Part shown: positions 8,602 to 15,420 of the stretch, piece after piece
How the letters are laid out: the number at the start of each line of letters is the position of its first letter
How positions within the stretch are numbered: position 1 is the first letter of the stretch
Source of the DNA: Geothermobacter sp964441925
GTDB taxonomy: Bacteria; Desulfobacterota; Desulfuromonadia; Desulfuromonadales; Geothermobacteraceae
Direction of reading: 5' to 3'
Assembly: GCA_964441925.1 (NCBI GenBank)
Contig: CAYTVY010000053.1
Coordinates: 1-16,260 of the forward strand
Length of the DNA stretch: 16,260 nt
Made by a program: the position numbers and the translations under genes
The notes under the pieces: generated by a model
Seen by the model: the letters and a program-made list of their open reading frames with translations, nothing else
The model's database searches: none
What the model was told of the DNA's origin: nothing

Positions 8602-8631
8602 TTGACGCCCGGGGGCGAGCGTTGGTAGGGT
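8602..8631 (+). promoter_or_regulatory. Candidate sigma70 promoter of the thiamine operon
   Basis: TTGACG (8602-8607) and TAGGGT (8626-8631) with an 18-base spacer; the -35 is strong and the -10 weak. The predicted start near 8638 puts the beginning of the transcript just before the TPP riboswitch, as expected. Confidence 0.5.
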
Positions 8632-8640
8632 GTGGGCACA

Positions 8641-8772
8641 CAGATGCCCTGGGGGAGTCCCTGTCCGGTTCCGGCGTCTCCGACGGCCGGCAAGCGGGGC
8701 GGACTGAGAGTTCCAGCGACGGAACGACCCTTCGAACCTGATCCGGATCATGCCGGCGTAGGGAAGCGGCAC
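8641..8772 (+). promoter_or_regulatory. TPP riboswitch (THI element)
   Basis: The conserved aptamer core is plain: GGGGGAGTCC (8651-8660), GGACTGAGAG (8701-8710), then the 3' half from about 8727 with ACCC, GAACCTGATCCGGATCATGCC and GGCGTAGGGAAG to 8766. CTGAGA and CCTGATCnGG contact the pyrimidine and the metal-bound pyrophosphate in known TPP aptamers. The P3 arm is extended (about 8664-8700, containing CGTC-TCC-GACG), a common variation. It sits directly before an intrinsic terminator and the thi genes, so binding of TPP should stop transcription. Confidence 0.95.
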
Positions 8773-8800
8773 CGACGACAGTCTGCAGCCATTCTGTTCT

Positions 8801-8824
8801 CGGCCGCTTCGCGCGGCCGTTTTT
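8801..8824 (+). terminator. Intrinsic terminator forming the riboswitch expression platform
   Basis: A perfect 7-bp GC stem, CGGCCGC (8801-8807) with GCGGCCG (8813-8819), around loop TTCGC, is followed by five T (8820-8824). It ends 8 bases before the thiF start codon. This is the layout of TPP-dependent premature termination; the 28-base linker after the aptamer would provide the alternative pairing. Confidence 0.85.
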
Positions 8825-8832
8825 CGTAACAC

Positions 8833-9648
8833 ATGAAGATTCGCGTCAACGAACGCCCCGTCGAGACGGAGGCGACCAGCATCTTCGCCCTGCGCGACCG
8901 GCTCAAGCCGGACGCCGACATCGTCATCTGCAACGGGTTTCCGGTGGACGGCGACGCCCCCCTGCGCGAAGGCGACCGGGTGGTGCTGATCCGGCGCGGC
9001 GAGCTTCCGCCCGCCGAAGAGCTCGAGGCCCTGCTGGTCGCCCGCCATTCGCCGGGTGTTCACGAAAAGGTCAAACGAGCCTGCGTCGGCATCGCCGGCG
9101 TCGGCGGCCTCGGCTCGGCGGTGGCCGTCGCCCTGGCCCGGATCGGTGTCGGCCGTCTCGTCCTGGCCGACTTCGACCTCGTCGAGCCGAGCAACCTGAA
9201 CCGCCAGCAGTACTTCATCGACCAGATCGGCCTGCCCAAGGTGCAGGCGATGGCGGAGAACCTGCGGCGCATCAACCCCTATGTCACCGTCGAGACCCAC
9301 CATCTTAAGCTGACGGCCGACAACGTGCCGCAGATCTTCGGCCGGGTGGACGTGCTGGTCGAGGCCTTCGACCGCGCCGACCAGAAGGCGATGCTGATCG
9401 AGAGTTTCCGCCTCGACTGTCCGCAGAAACCGGTGGTCGCCGCCTCTGGGCTGGCCGGTTTCGGCCCGGCCAACGGTGTCGTCACCCGCCGCCGCGGGCG
9501 CACCTTCTACCTGGTCGGCGACGGTACCAGCGCCGCCGGCCCGGGCGAGGGGCTGATGGCGCCCCGGGTGGGCGTGGCGGCCCACCACCAGGCCAACGCC
9601 GTACTGCGCCTGCTGCTGGGACTCGATGCCGAAGGAGAAGAAGAATGA
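8833..9648 (+). CDS. thiF: ThiS-like domain fused to ThiF, sulfur carrier protein adenylyltransferase
   Basis: 271 residues. Residues 1-64 have a ThiS/ubiquitin-like pattern (MKIRVNERPV...LREGDRVVLI) but end in RRGELPP without the Gly-Gly tail, so this part cannot itself carry sulfur. Residues about 78-265 are a short E1/ThiF Rossmann domain: GVGGLGS (89-95), LADFDLVEPSNLNRQQ (Asp115, Arg124), PKVQAM (Lys136) and EAFDRADQK (Asp180). The zinc cysteines and extended C-terminus of E. coli ThiF are absent, as in the compact ThiF family 2. The enzyme adenylates the ThiS C-terminus with ATP. The start is fixed by the ThiS-like beta strand. Oddly, no Shine-Dalgarno sequence is visible; the terminator stem occupies that place. 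The stop overlaps the thiS start (ATGA). Confidence 0.88.
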   Translation: MKIRVNERPVETEATSIFALRDRLKPDADIVICNGFPVDGDAPLREGDRVVLIRRGELPPAEELEALLVARHSPGVHEKVKRACVGIAGVGGLGSAVAVALARIGVGRLVLADFDLVEPSNLNRQQYFIDQIGLPKVQAMAENLRRINPYVTVETHHLKLTADNVPQIFGRVDVLVEAFDRADQKAMLIESFRLDCPQKPVVAASGLAGFGPANGVVTRRRGRTFYLVGDGTSAAGPGEGLMAPRVGVAAHHQANAVLRLLLGLDAEGEEE

Positions 9649-9845
9649 ACGTCATCGTCAACGGCAAACCGATGGACATCACCGACGGCCTGACCGTCAC
9701 CGGCCTGCTCGGGCTGCTGCAGCTCGACGCCGGCAGGGTCGCCGTCGAGCGCAACCAGAGCATCGTCGCCCGTGTCGACTTCGACAGCACCGAACTGCTC
9801 GAGAACGACCAGCTCGAGATCGTCCAGTTCGTCGGTGGCGGCTGA
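9645..9845 (+). CDS. thiS: Sulfur carrier protein ThiS
   Basis: 66 residues, the normal size. A ubiquitin-like beta-grasp protein beginning MNVIVNGKPMDI and ending QFVGGG; the terminal Gly-Gly is adenylated by ThiF and converted to a thiocarboxylate that gives sulfur to the thiazole ring. The ATG overlaps the thiF stop by 4 bases, and AAGGAG lies 7 bases upstream inside thiF, so translation is coupled. The alternative plus frame at 9626 is a shadow. Confidence 0.93.
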   Translation: MNVIVNGKPMDITDGLTVTGLLGLLQLDAGRVAVERNQSIVARVDFDSTELLENDQLEIVQFVGGG

Positions 9846-9885
9846 GACTCCATCGACCCGCGCCCAGAGAAACAGGATGGAACCC

Positions 9886-10665
9886 ATGTCTGATCTGCTG
9901 ACAATCGCCGGCCGCACCTTCCGGTCCCGCCTGATGGTCGGGACCGGCAAGTTCAGCTCCAGCGCCGCCATGGCCGCCGCCCTCGAGGCCTCCGGAGCCG
10001 AAATCGTCACCGTCGCCCTGCGGCGCGTCGACCTGCACAATCCTCAGGACGACATGCTGGCGCACATCGACCGGCGGAAGTACCTGCTGCTGCCCAACAC
10101 CAGCGGCGCCCGCGACGCCGAGGAGGCGATCCGCCTGGCCCGCCTGGCCCGCGCCGCCGGCTGCGAGCCCTGGGTCAAGCTGGAGGTCACGCCCGACCCC
10201 TACTATCTGCTGCCCGACCCGATCGAGACCCTGAAGGCGGCCGAGATCCTGGTCCGCGAGGGCTTCACCGTGCTGCCCTACATCAACGCCGACCCGGTGC
10301 TCGCCAAGCATCTGCAGGAGGCGGGAACGGCCACGGTGATGCCCCTGGGCGCCCCCATCGGCACCAACCGCGGGGTACGCACCCGCGACCAGATCGCCAT
10401 CATCGTCGAACAGGCCATCGTGCCGGTGGTGGTCGACGCCGGCCTCGGTGCACCGAGCCACGCCGCCGAGGCGATGGAACTCGGCGCCGACGCCGTCCTG
10501 GTCAATACCGCCCTGGCGGTGGCCCGCGACCCGGCAGCCATGGGAGCCGCCTTCCGCAAGGCGGTGGAGGCCGGCCGCGAAGGCTACCTCGCCGGCCTGG
10601 GCGAGGAGCGGCAGAGCGCCGAGGCGAGCAGCCCGCTGACCGGTTTTTTACGCAACGAGGATTGA
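9886..10665 (+). CDS. thiG: Thiazole synthase
   Basis: 259 residues (usual 255-260). ThiG is a TIM barrel that joins 1-deoxy-D-xylulose 5-phosphate, dehydroglycine and ThiS-thiocarboxylate into the thiazole phosphate. Visible motifs: RLMVGTGKFSSS (15-26), VALRRVDL (43-50), WVKLEVTPD with the Schiff-base Lys98, LPYINADPVLAKHL (130-143), PLGAPIGTNRG (153-163), DAGLGAPSHAAEAMELGAD (184-202) and NTALAVARDP (207-216). I chose the ATG at 9886, with AGGA 8 bases upstream; the in-frame ATG at 9877 adds only MEP and is possible. It follows thiS by 40 bases in the same transcript. Confidence 0.95.
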   Translation: MSDLLTIAGRTFRSRLMVGTGKFSSSAAMAAALEASGAEIVTVALRRVDLHNPQDDMLAHIDRRKYLLLPNTSGARDAEEAIRLARLARAAGCEPWVKLEVTPDPYYLLPDPIETLKAAEILVREGFTVLPYINADPVLAKHLQEAGTATVMPLGAPIGTNRGVRTRDQIAIIVEQAIVPVVVDAGLGAPSHAAEAMELGADAVLVNTALAVARDPAAMGAAFRKAVEAGREGYLAGLGEERQSAEASSPLTGFLRNED

Positions 10666-10705
10666 ACCCGCCGGGAGCCGGGAGTCAGAATTCCCGGATG
10701 GACCC

Positions 10706-10740
10706 TCCTGACTCCTGACTCCTGACTCCTGATTCCTGAT
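10706..10740. repeat. Five tandem 7-bp repeats between thiG and thiH
   Basis: Three copies of TCCTGAC followed by two of TCCTGAT. An inverted single copy, GGAGTCAG, lies at 10681-10688, and a hairpin CCGGGA (10678-10683)/TCCCGG (10692-10697) precedes it. The array ends 14 bases before the thiH start, where a ribosome site would be expected but none is seen. The unit length makes copy-number slippage plausible. Confidence 0.85.
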
Positions 10741-10754
10741 TCCCACGGTTTCCC

Positions 10755-11888
10755 ATGAGTTTTCTCGACATCATCCAGCGTCACGACCCCCGGCAGGTGG
10801 ATGAAGCCATCCGGGCCTGCGACGGCAGCGACGTCCGGCGGGCACTGGCGGCCGAACGGCTGAGCGAGGCCGATTTCATGGCCCTGCTCTCGCCGGCGGC
10901 CGAACCCCATCTGGAGGAGCTGGCCCGCAAGGCCAGCCGGATCACCCGGCGGCGCTTCGGCAACACCATCCTGCTCTACGCCCCGCTCTACCTCTCCAAC
11001 GAGTGCAGCAACGGCTGCCGCTACTGCGGCTTTTCCGCCGACAACCGGCTGCCGCGCCGCACCCTGACACCGGACGCGATCGAACGCGAGGCCCGGGTGC
11101 TGGCCGACCAGGGGTTCCGGCACGTGCTGCTGCTGACCGGCGAGGCGCCGAGGGCCGCCGGCGTCGACTATCTCGAAACCGCCGTCCGCCGGGTCCGGCC
11201 GCTCTTCTCGTCCATCGGCATCGAGGTCTTTCCCATGAGCCGGGACGACTATACCCGGCTGATCGCCGCCGGTGTCGACTCGCTGACCATCTACCAGGAA
11301 ACCTACGATCAGCGTCTCTATGCCGAGATGCACCCCTACGGCCGCAAGCGCGACTTCGCCTGGCGGCTGGAGGCACCGGAACGGGGCGCCGCCGCCGGCA
11401 TGCGGCGCATCGGCATCGGCGCGCTGCTCGGGCTGGGGAACTTCCGCATCGACGCCTTTTTCACCGGCCTGCACGGCCGCTATCTCGCCCGGCATTACTG
11501 GCGCTGCCTGCTGACCATCTCCTTCCCCCGCCTGCGGCCGGCCGACGGCGGCTTCCAGCCGCGGGTGCCGGTCGGTGACCGGCAGTTCGTCCAGCTGGTC
11601 TGCGCCATGCGCCTCTGGCTGCACGACGCCGGGCTGGTGCTGTCGACCCGGGAGCGGGCCGAACTGCGCGACAACCTGCTGCCGCTGGGCATCACCCAGA
11701 TGAGCGCCGGCAGCTGTACGGCACCCGGCGGCTACGCCCGGGGGGAGCACGAGGGCCAGCAGTTCACCATCGACGACGACCGCAGCCCGGCCGAGTTCGC
11801 CGCCATGCTGCGCCGGCGCGGCTTCGACCCGGTCTGGAAGGACTGGGATGCCGCCTTCCAGCCGGCGGCCGGACCTCCGGCCGCCTGA
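10755..11888 (+). CDS. thiH: 2-iminoacetate synthase (tyrosine lyase)
   Basis: 377 residues, typical of ThiH. A radical SAM enzyme that splits tyrosine to p-cresol and dehydroglycine, the glycine donor for the thiazole ring in anaerobes. Cluster motif CSNGCRYC (Cys84, Cys88, Cys91; CX3CX2C) follows YAPLYLSNE. Downstream are LLLTGEAPR (124-132), TIYQETYD (about 185-192), GIGALLGLG (about 222-230), RPADGGFQPR and the C-terminal ThiH/BATS-like segment with TQMSAGSCTAPGGY. The ATG at 10755 gives the expected N-terminus, but no clear Shine-Dalgarno lies in the repeat-rich 89-base gap after thiG. It forms a complex with ThiG in characterised systems. Confidence 0.94.
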   Translation: MSFLDIIQRHDPRQVDEAIRACDGSDVRRALAAERLSEADFMALLSPAAEPHLEELARKASRITRRRFGNTILLYAPLYLSNECSNGCRYCGFSADNRLPRRTLTPDAIEREARVLADQGFRHVLLLTGEAPRAAGVDYLETAVRRVRPLFSSIGIEVFPMSRDDYTRLIAAGVDSLTIYQETYDQRLYAEMHPYGRKRDFAWRLEAPERGAAAGMRRIGIGALLGLGNFRIDAFFTGLHGRYLARHYWRCLLTISFPRLRPADGGFQPRVPVGDRQFVQLVCAMRLWLHDAGLVLSTRERAELRDNLLPLGITQMSAGSCTAPGGYARGEHEGQQFTIDDDRSPAEFAAMLRRRGFDPVWKDWDAAFQPAAGPPAA

Positions 11889-11902
11889 AACCGGCCCCCG
11901 CC

Positions 11903-12538
11903 ATGCCCGGTCCCCTCTATCTGATCACCGACCGCGCCTGTCCGCCCGGCGGCGATCTGCCGGCGGCCGTGGAACAGGCCCTCGCCGGCGGCGTCTCGCT
12001 GGTGCAGCTGCGGGAGAAGGATCTGCCGGACGCGGCCCTGCTGGCACTGGCCCGCGCCCTGCGCGAGCTGACCGCCCGGTACGAGGTGCCGCTGCTGATC
12101 AACAGCCGGGTCGACATCGCCCTGGCCTGCCGGGCCGACGGCGTTCACCTCGGTGCCCGCTCGCCGGGGCTGAAACAGGCCCGCAAACGGCTCGGGCCGC
12201 AGGCCTTGATCGGCTTTTCCGCCCACAGCATCGCCGAGATCCGGCTGGCCGAGGCGATCGACGCCGATTTCGTCACCTTCAGTCCGATCTTCTTCACCCC
12301 CTCCAAGCGGGACATGGGCGAACCGCTCGGTCTCGAGGCGCTGCGGCAGGCCTGCGCCGCCACCGAGCTGCCGGTCTACGCCTTGGGCGGCATCGCGGCC
12401 GGCAACCTGACCGCCGTACGCCGGACCGGGGCCGCCGGCTTTGCCTGCATCCGTGCCGTCCTCGCCAAGGCCAAACCGCAACAGGCTGCCGGCGAATTGC
12501 TGCGGGCCTGGCAAGACGCTTCCGGGACAACAGTCTAG
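11903..12538 (+). CDS. thiE: Thiamine phosphate synthase
   Basis: 211 residues, the usual size. It couples hydroxymethylpyrimidine diphosphate with thiazole carboxylate/phosphate to make thiamine phosphate (EC 2.5.1.3). TIM-barrel motifs: LYLITDR (5-11), VSLVQLREKD (31-40), LLINSRVDIALACRADGVHLG (64-84), IGFSAHS (103-109), VTFSPIFFTPSKRD (124-137) and ALGGIAAGN (160-168). It follows thiH by 14 bases with no strong ribosome site and closes the thi transcript. It is not fused to ThiD, and no thiC or thiD lies in the window. I see no convincing terminator after it. Confidence 0.93.
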   Translation: MPGPLYLITDRACPPGGDLPAAVEQALAGGVSLVQLREKDLPDAALLALARALRELTARYEVPLLINSRVDIALACRADGVHLGARSPGLKQARKRLGPQALIGFSAHSIAEIRLAEAIDADFVTFSPIFFTPSKRDMGEPLGLEALRQACAATELPVYALGGIAAGNLTAVRRTGAAGFACIRAVLAKAKPQQAAGELLRAWQDASGTTV

Positions 12539-12613
12539 CCGGTACCGTCCCCGTCGCCCCCGTCACCACTGCTAGCCCTTTCCCGCCCTCATTCGGATCT
12601 GGATTGTTCATCA

Positions 12614-12642
12614 CTGCCAAATCTGCCGTTTCCGGTTACAAT
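12614..12642 (+). promoter_or_regulatory. Candidate sigma70 promoter of the SLC13-type permease gene
   Basis: CTGCCA (12614-12619) and TACAAT (12637-12642) with a 17-base spacer match the consensus at 4 and 5 of 6 positions. A perfect inverted repeat, CCGGTT (12632-12637)/AACCGG (12645-12650), overlaps the -10 and could be an operator; it has no T-tract, so it is not a terminator. The region is clearly less GC-rich than the genes around it. Confidence 0.45.
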
Positions 12643-12703
12643 GAAACCGGTATCAGTAAGCCCGTCCGCAGCACGGCAAAAATCAAATGTCCGGACAAAA
12701 CAC

Positions 12704-14479
12704 ATGGATATCCTTATTGTTCTGCTCATTCTCGCCGGCGCTATCCTGCTCTATGCCACCGAATGGCTGCGCATGGACCTGGTCAGCCTGCTGGTCCTGC
12801 TCGCCGTCGGCCTGAGCGGACTGGTTTCTCCAAACGAGGCCTTTTCCGGCTTTTCCAACCCAGCCGTCATCACTGTTGCCGCCATGTTCATCCTCTCGGC
12901 CGGCCTGAACCAGACCGGGGCACTGGCGCCCCTCGGCGAGCGGCTGCTGAAGGTGGCCGGTCGGTCGGAAATGCACATGATTGCCGCCATCATGCTGGTC
13001 AGCGCCTTCTTCTCCGCCTTCATCAACAACATCGGTGCCACCGCCATGCTGATGCCGCTGGTCACCGCCACCGCCCAGAAAGGAAAGATCAGCCCCTCGA
13101 AACTGCTGATTCCACTGGCCTTCGGCTCCCTGCTCGGGGGCGTCTGCACCCTGATCGGCACCCCGCCCAACATTCTGGTCAACGAACTGATGCGCGAACA
13201 CACCGGTAGCGGCTTCGGCATGTTTTCCTTCACCCCCCTCGGCCTGCTGCTGCTGGTCGGCGGTGTCCTTTTCATGCTGCTGGCCGGCCGTCACCTGCTG
13301 CCCGACCGCAAGGCCGGTTCACTCACCGAGGCCTACCAGGTCAAGAACTACGTCAGTGAAGTGGCCATCCTGCCCTCTTCGCCCCTGGTGGGAAAAACCA
13401 TCGCCGCCAGCGGCATCGAACGGGACTTCAATCTGCGGGTCCGCGCCCTGCTGCGCGGCAAGGAGAAATTCCCCTTCCCGCACCGCAACCGCAAGCTGCG
13501 GGCGGGGGACATTCTCTTTCTCGAGGGGGATTCGAGCGGTATTCTGCGGGTGCGGGAGAAGAAGGGCATCCAGCTGGTGCAGGAGGCGGAGCATCCGGTC
13601 AGCGGCGTCGGCAAGCGGGACGAGGTGGTGGTCGTGGAGGCAGCCCTGACCCCGACCTCGGAGATGGTGGGCAAGACCCTGCGCGATGTGCGCTTCGCCG
13701 ACACCCACGGACTGACGGTGCTGGCCATCTGGCGCAAGGGCGCGCCGGTACTGCGCAAGGTCGACCATGTCGCCCTGCGCTTCGGTGACGTGCTGCTGCT
13801 GCAGGGGACACGGGAACGGGCCATCCATCTCGGCCGTGACCACGGATTTCTGCTGCTCGGCGACGTCGACCGGATGCCCTTCCGGCCGCGCCGCGGACCA
13901 ACGGCAATCCTGATCCTGCTCGGGGTGGTGATCAGCGCCTCCCTCGGCCTGCTGCCGATCATGCTGGCGGCCACCCTCGGGGCGGTGCTGATGGTGCTGC
14001 TGCACTGCCTGAGCCTCAAGGAGGCTTACGAGGCGATCGACTGGTCGATCATCGTCCTGATTGCCGGCACCCTGCCGCTGGGCATCGCCATGGAACGCAG
14101 CGGCACAGCCCGCATGCTGGCCGAACAGCTGCTCGCCCTGCTCGGACCGCTGGGCCCCTGGGCAGTCCTCTCAGGCCTTTTTCTGCTCACCTTCCTGCTG
14201 ACGGCGATGATGAGCAATGCCGCCACCGCCGTCCTCATCGCCCCCATCGCCTTCGAAACGGCGACCGAGCTGGCGGTGCGCCCGGAGCCCTTCTACATGG
14301 CGGTCGCCGTCGCCGCCTCCGCCAGCTTTCTCACCCCGGTCAGCCACCAGTCGAACGCCCTGGTCATGGGGCCGGGCGGCTACCGGTTCGCCGATTTCCT
14401 GAAGGTGGGAACCCCTCTCAACCTGCTGATCTGGCTGCTGGCCTCACTGGGCATCCCTGTCCTCTTCCCCTTCTCCTGA
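12704..14479 (+). CDS. SLC13/DASS-type permease with two TrkA-C domains
   Basis: 591 residues. An N-terminal membrane half (about 1-198) and a C-terminal membrane half (about 398-589) flank a soluble middle with two RCK_C/TrkA-C domains (about 210-285 and 300-380, each with LVGKT or MVGKTLRD and a GDILFLEG or GDVLLLQG strand). Transport motifs of the divalent anion/sodium symporter family appear in both halves: FINNIGATAMLMP (106-118) with IGTPPNILVNEL (151-162), and MSNAATAVLIAP (503-514) with VSHQSNALVMGPGGY (546-560). Relatives move sulfate, phosphate or dicarboxylates; which one is not decidable here. The ATG at 12704 begins the first membrane helix; the in-frame ATG at 12641 lies on the -10 box and is rejected. 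Confidence 0.88.
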   Translation: MDILIVLLILAGAILLYATEWLRMDLVSLLVLLAVGLSGLVSPNEAFSGFSNPAVITVAAMFILSAGLNQTGALAPLGERLLKVAGRSEMHMIAAIMLVSAFFSAFINNIGATAMLMPLVTATAQKGKISPSKLLIPLAFGSLLGGVCTLIGTPPNILVNELMREHTGSGFGMFSFTPLGLLLLVGGVLFMLLAGRHLLPDRKAGSLTEAYQVKNYVSEVAILPSSPLVGKTIAASGIERDFNLRVRALLRGKEKFPFPHRNRKLRAGDILFLEGDSSGILRVREKKGIQLVQEAEHPVSGVGKRDEVVVVEAALTPTSEMVGKTLRDVRFADTHGLTVLAIWRKGAPVLRKVDHVALRFGDVLLLQGTRERAIHLGRDHGFLLLGDVDRMPFRPRRGPTAILILLGVVISASLGLLPIMLAATLGAVLMVLLHCLSLKEAYEAIDWSIIVLIAGTLPLGIAMERSGTARMLAEQLLALLGPLGPWAVLSGLFLLTFLLTAMMSNAATAVLIAPIAFETATELAVRPEPFYMAVAVAASASFLTPVSHQSNALVMGPGGYRFADFLKVGTPLNLLIWLLASLGIPVLFPFS

Positions 14480-14526
14480 CCTCCCGCTCCGTTCCGGACC
14501 CGGGAATCACTCGCCGCCGAGACGGC

Positions 14527-15417
14527 TCAGAAGACATCCTCTTCGTAATCGGGAACCTGCCGGTACCAGCCGGGATGGCGCCGGGCCTGCTCCAGGGCGG
14601 CCTCCGCCTGGGCGATCACCCGTTGCCGGTCGCGGGGATAGCGTCCCTCGAGCAGCAGGCTGTTGGAGACGTGATTGGAGCGCAGGATGGTGCCCTGCGG
14701 ATTGAGCCGTCGTACCAGATGCAGCGCCTCCTCCAGCACTTCGCCGTTGCTCAGCTGCTCGATGCGGCGAAAGTGCTCCCCGTTGTTGCGCCGGAACATG
14801 GTGAGCAGGGAGAAATAAGCCGGACTGAGCCGGCTCACCCAGTCGGCGGTCGCCTCGGCGTGCTGGTGGCTGCGAGCCCTGCCGGCCAGCCCCAAAATGG
14901 CGGTGACCGACAGCTTCATCCCGGCCTGCTGCGCCTTCTGGCAGAGCGCGAGCATGCGACCGGCATCGTAGCCCTTGTCGATCAGCGCCAGGGTGGCATC
15001 ATCCCCCGACTCGAGACCAAAATAGAGAATGCGCAGCTTGCGCCGGCGCAGAGCCTCCAGATCCTCCCGGCTCTTGCCGGCCAGGGCGTTGGGCGAAGCG
15101 TAGCAACCGACCCGGCTCAGGGCTGGAAAGGCCTCCGCCAGCAGGTCGAGAATCTGCAGCAGCCCCGCCTGCGGATAGATCAGGGCGTCGCCATCGGCCA
15201 GAAAGATCCGCTGGATATGCGCCCGGTGCGCCGCCGGCACCAGGGCGATCTCCCGCCGGACTTCCTCGACCGGTCGCACCCGGAACCGTTTCATCTTGTA
15301 CATGCCGCAGAAAGTACAGCGGTTGCGACTGCAGCCGTAGGTGATCTGGAAGATCAGCGACCGCGCCTCGGACGGCGGCCGGAAAAGGGGCTGGTCATAA
15401 TCGAAATACCAGAACAT
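14527..15417 (-). CDS. Radical SAM protein of unknown substrate
   Basis: 296 residues. The iron-sulfur motif is CSRNRCTFC (Cys29, Cys34, Cys37), spaced CX4CX2C rather than CX3CX2C, in the context QITYGCSRNRCTFCGMYKM. FLADGDALIYP (72-82) and LYFGLESGDDATLALIDKG (131-149) fit the TIM-barrel core of Elp3/MiaB-like radical SAM proteins that recall COG1032. No B12-binding, SPASM or TRAM domain is visible. The ATG at 15417 lies 3 bases after the stop of the rhomboid gene, with GAGG upstream, so the two are cotranscribed. It converges with the permease gene, with 47 bases between them and no good terminator. Confidence 0.85.
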   Translation of the reverse strand: MFWYFDYDQPLFRPPSEARSLIFQITYGCSRNRCTFCGMYKMKRFRVRPVEEVRREIALVPAAHRAHIQRIFLADGDALIYPQAGLLQILDLLAEAFPALSRVGCYASPNALAGKSREDLEALRRRKLRILYFGLESGDDATLALIDKGYDAGRMLALCQKAQQAGMKLSVTAILGLAGRARSHQHAEATADWVSRLSPAYFSLLTMFRRNNGEHFRRIEQLSNGEVLEEALHLVRRLNPQGTILRSNHVSNSLLLEGRYPRDRQRVIAQAEAALEQARRHPGWYRQVPDYEEDVF

Positions 15418-15420
15418 GCC

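Noticed and set aside
8497..9588. 363-codon minus-strand frame over thiF and the riboswitch
   Set aside because: Antisense to a confidently identified thiF and to a structured riboswitch; no recognisable motif.
9772..9885. Longer thiG start at 9772
   Set aside because: It would read through most of thiS in another frame and adds serine-rich residues absent from ThiG.
10706..10740. Short CRISPR-like array
   Set aside because: Units are 7 bp and contiguous, without spacers.
12520..12560. Terminator after thiE (GGGAC ... GTCCC)
   Set aside because: Only a 5-bp stem with a long loop and no T-tract.
11848..13209. 453-codon plus frame crossing thiE, the intergenic region and the permease
   Set aside because: Arginine-rich shadow running through two real genes in other frames.
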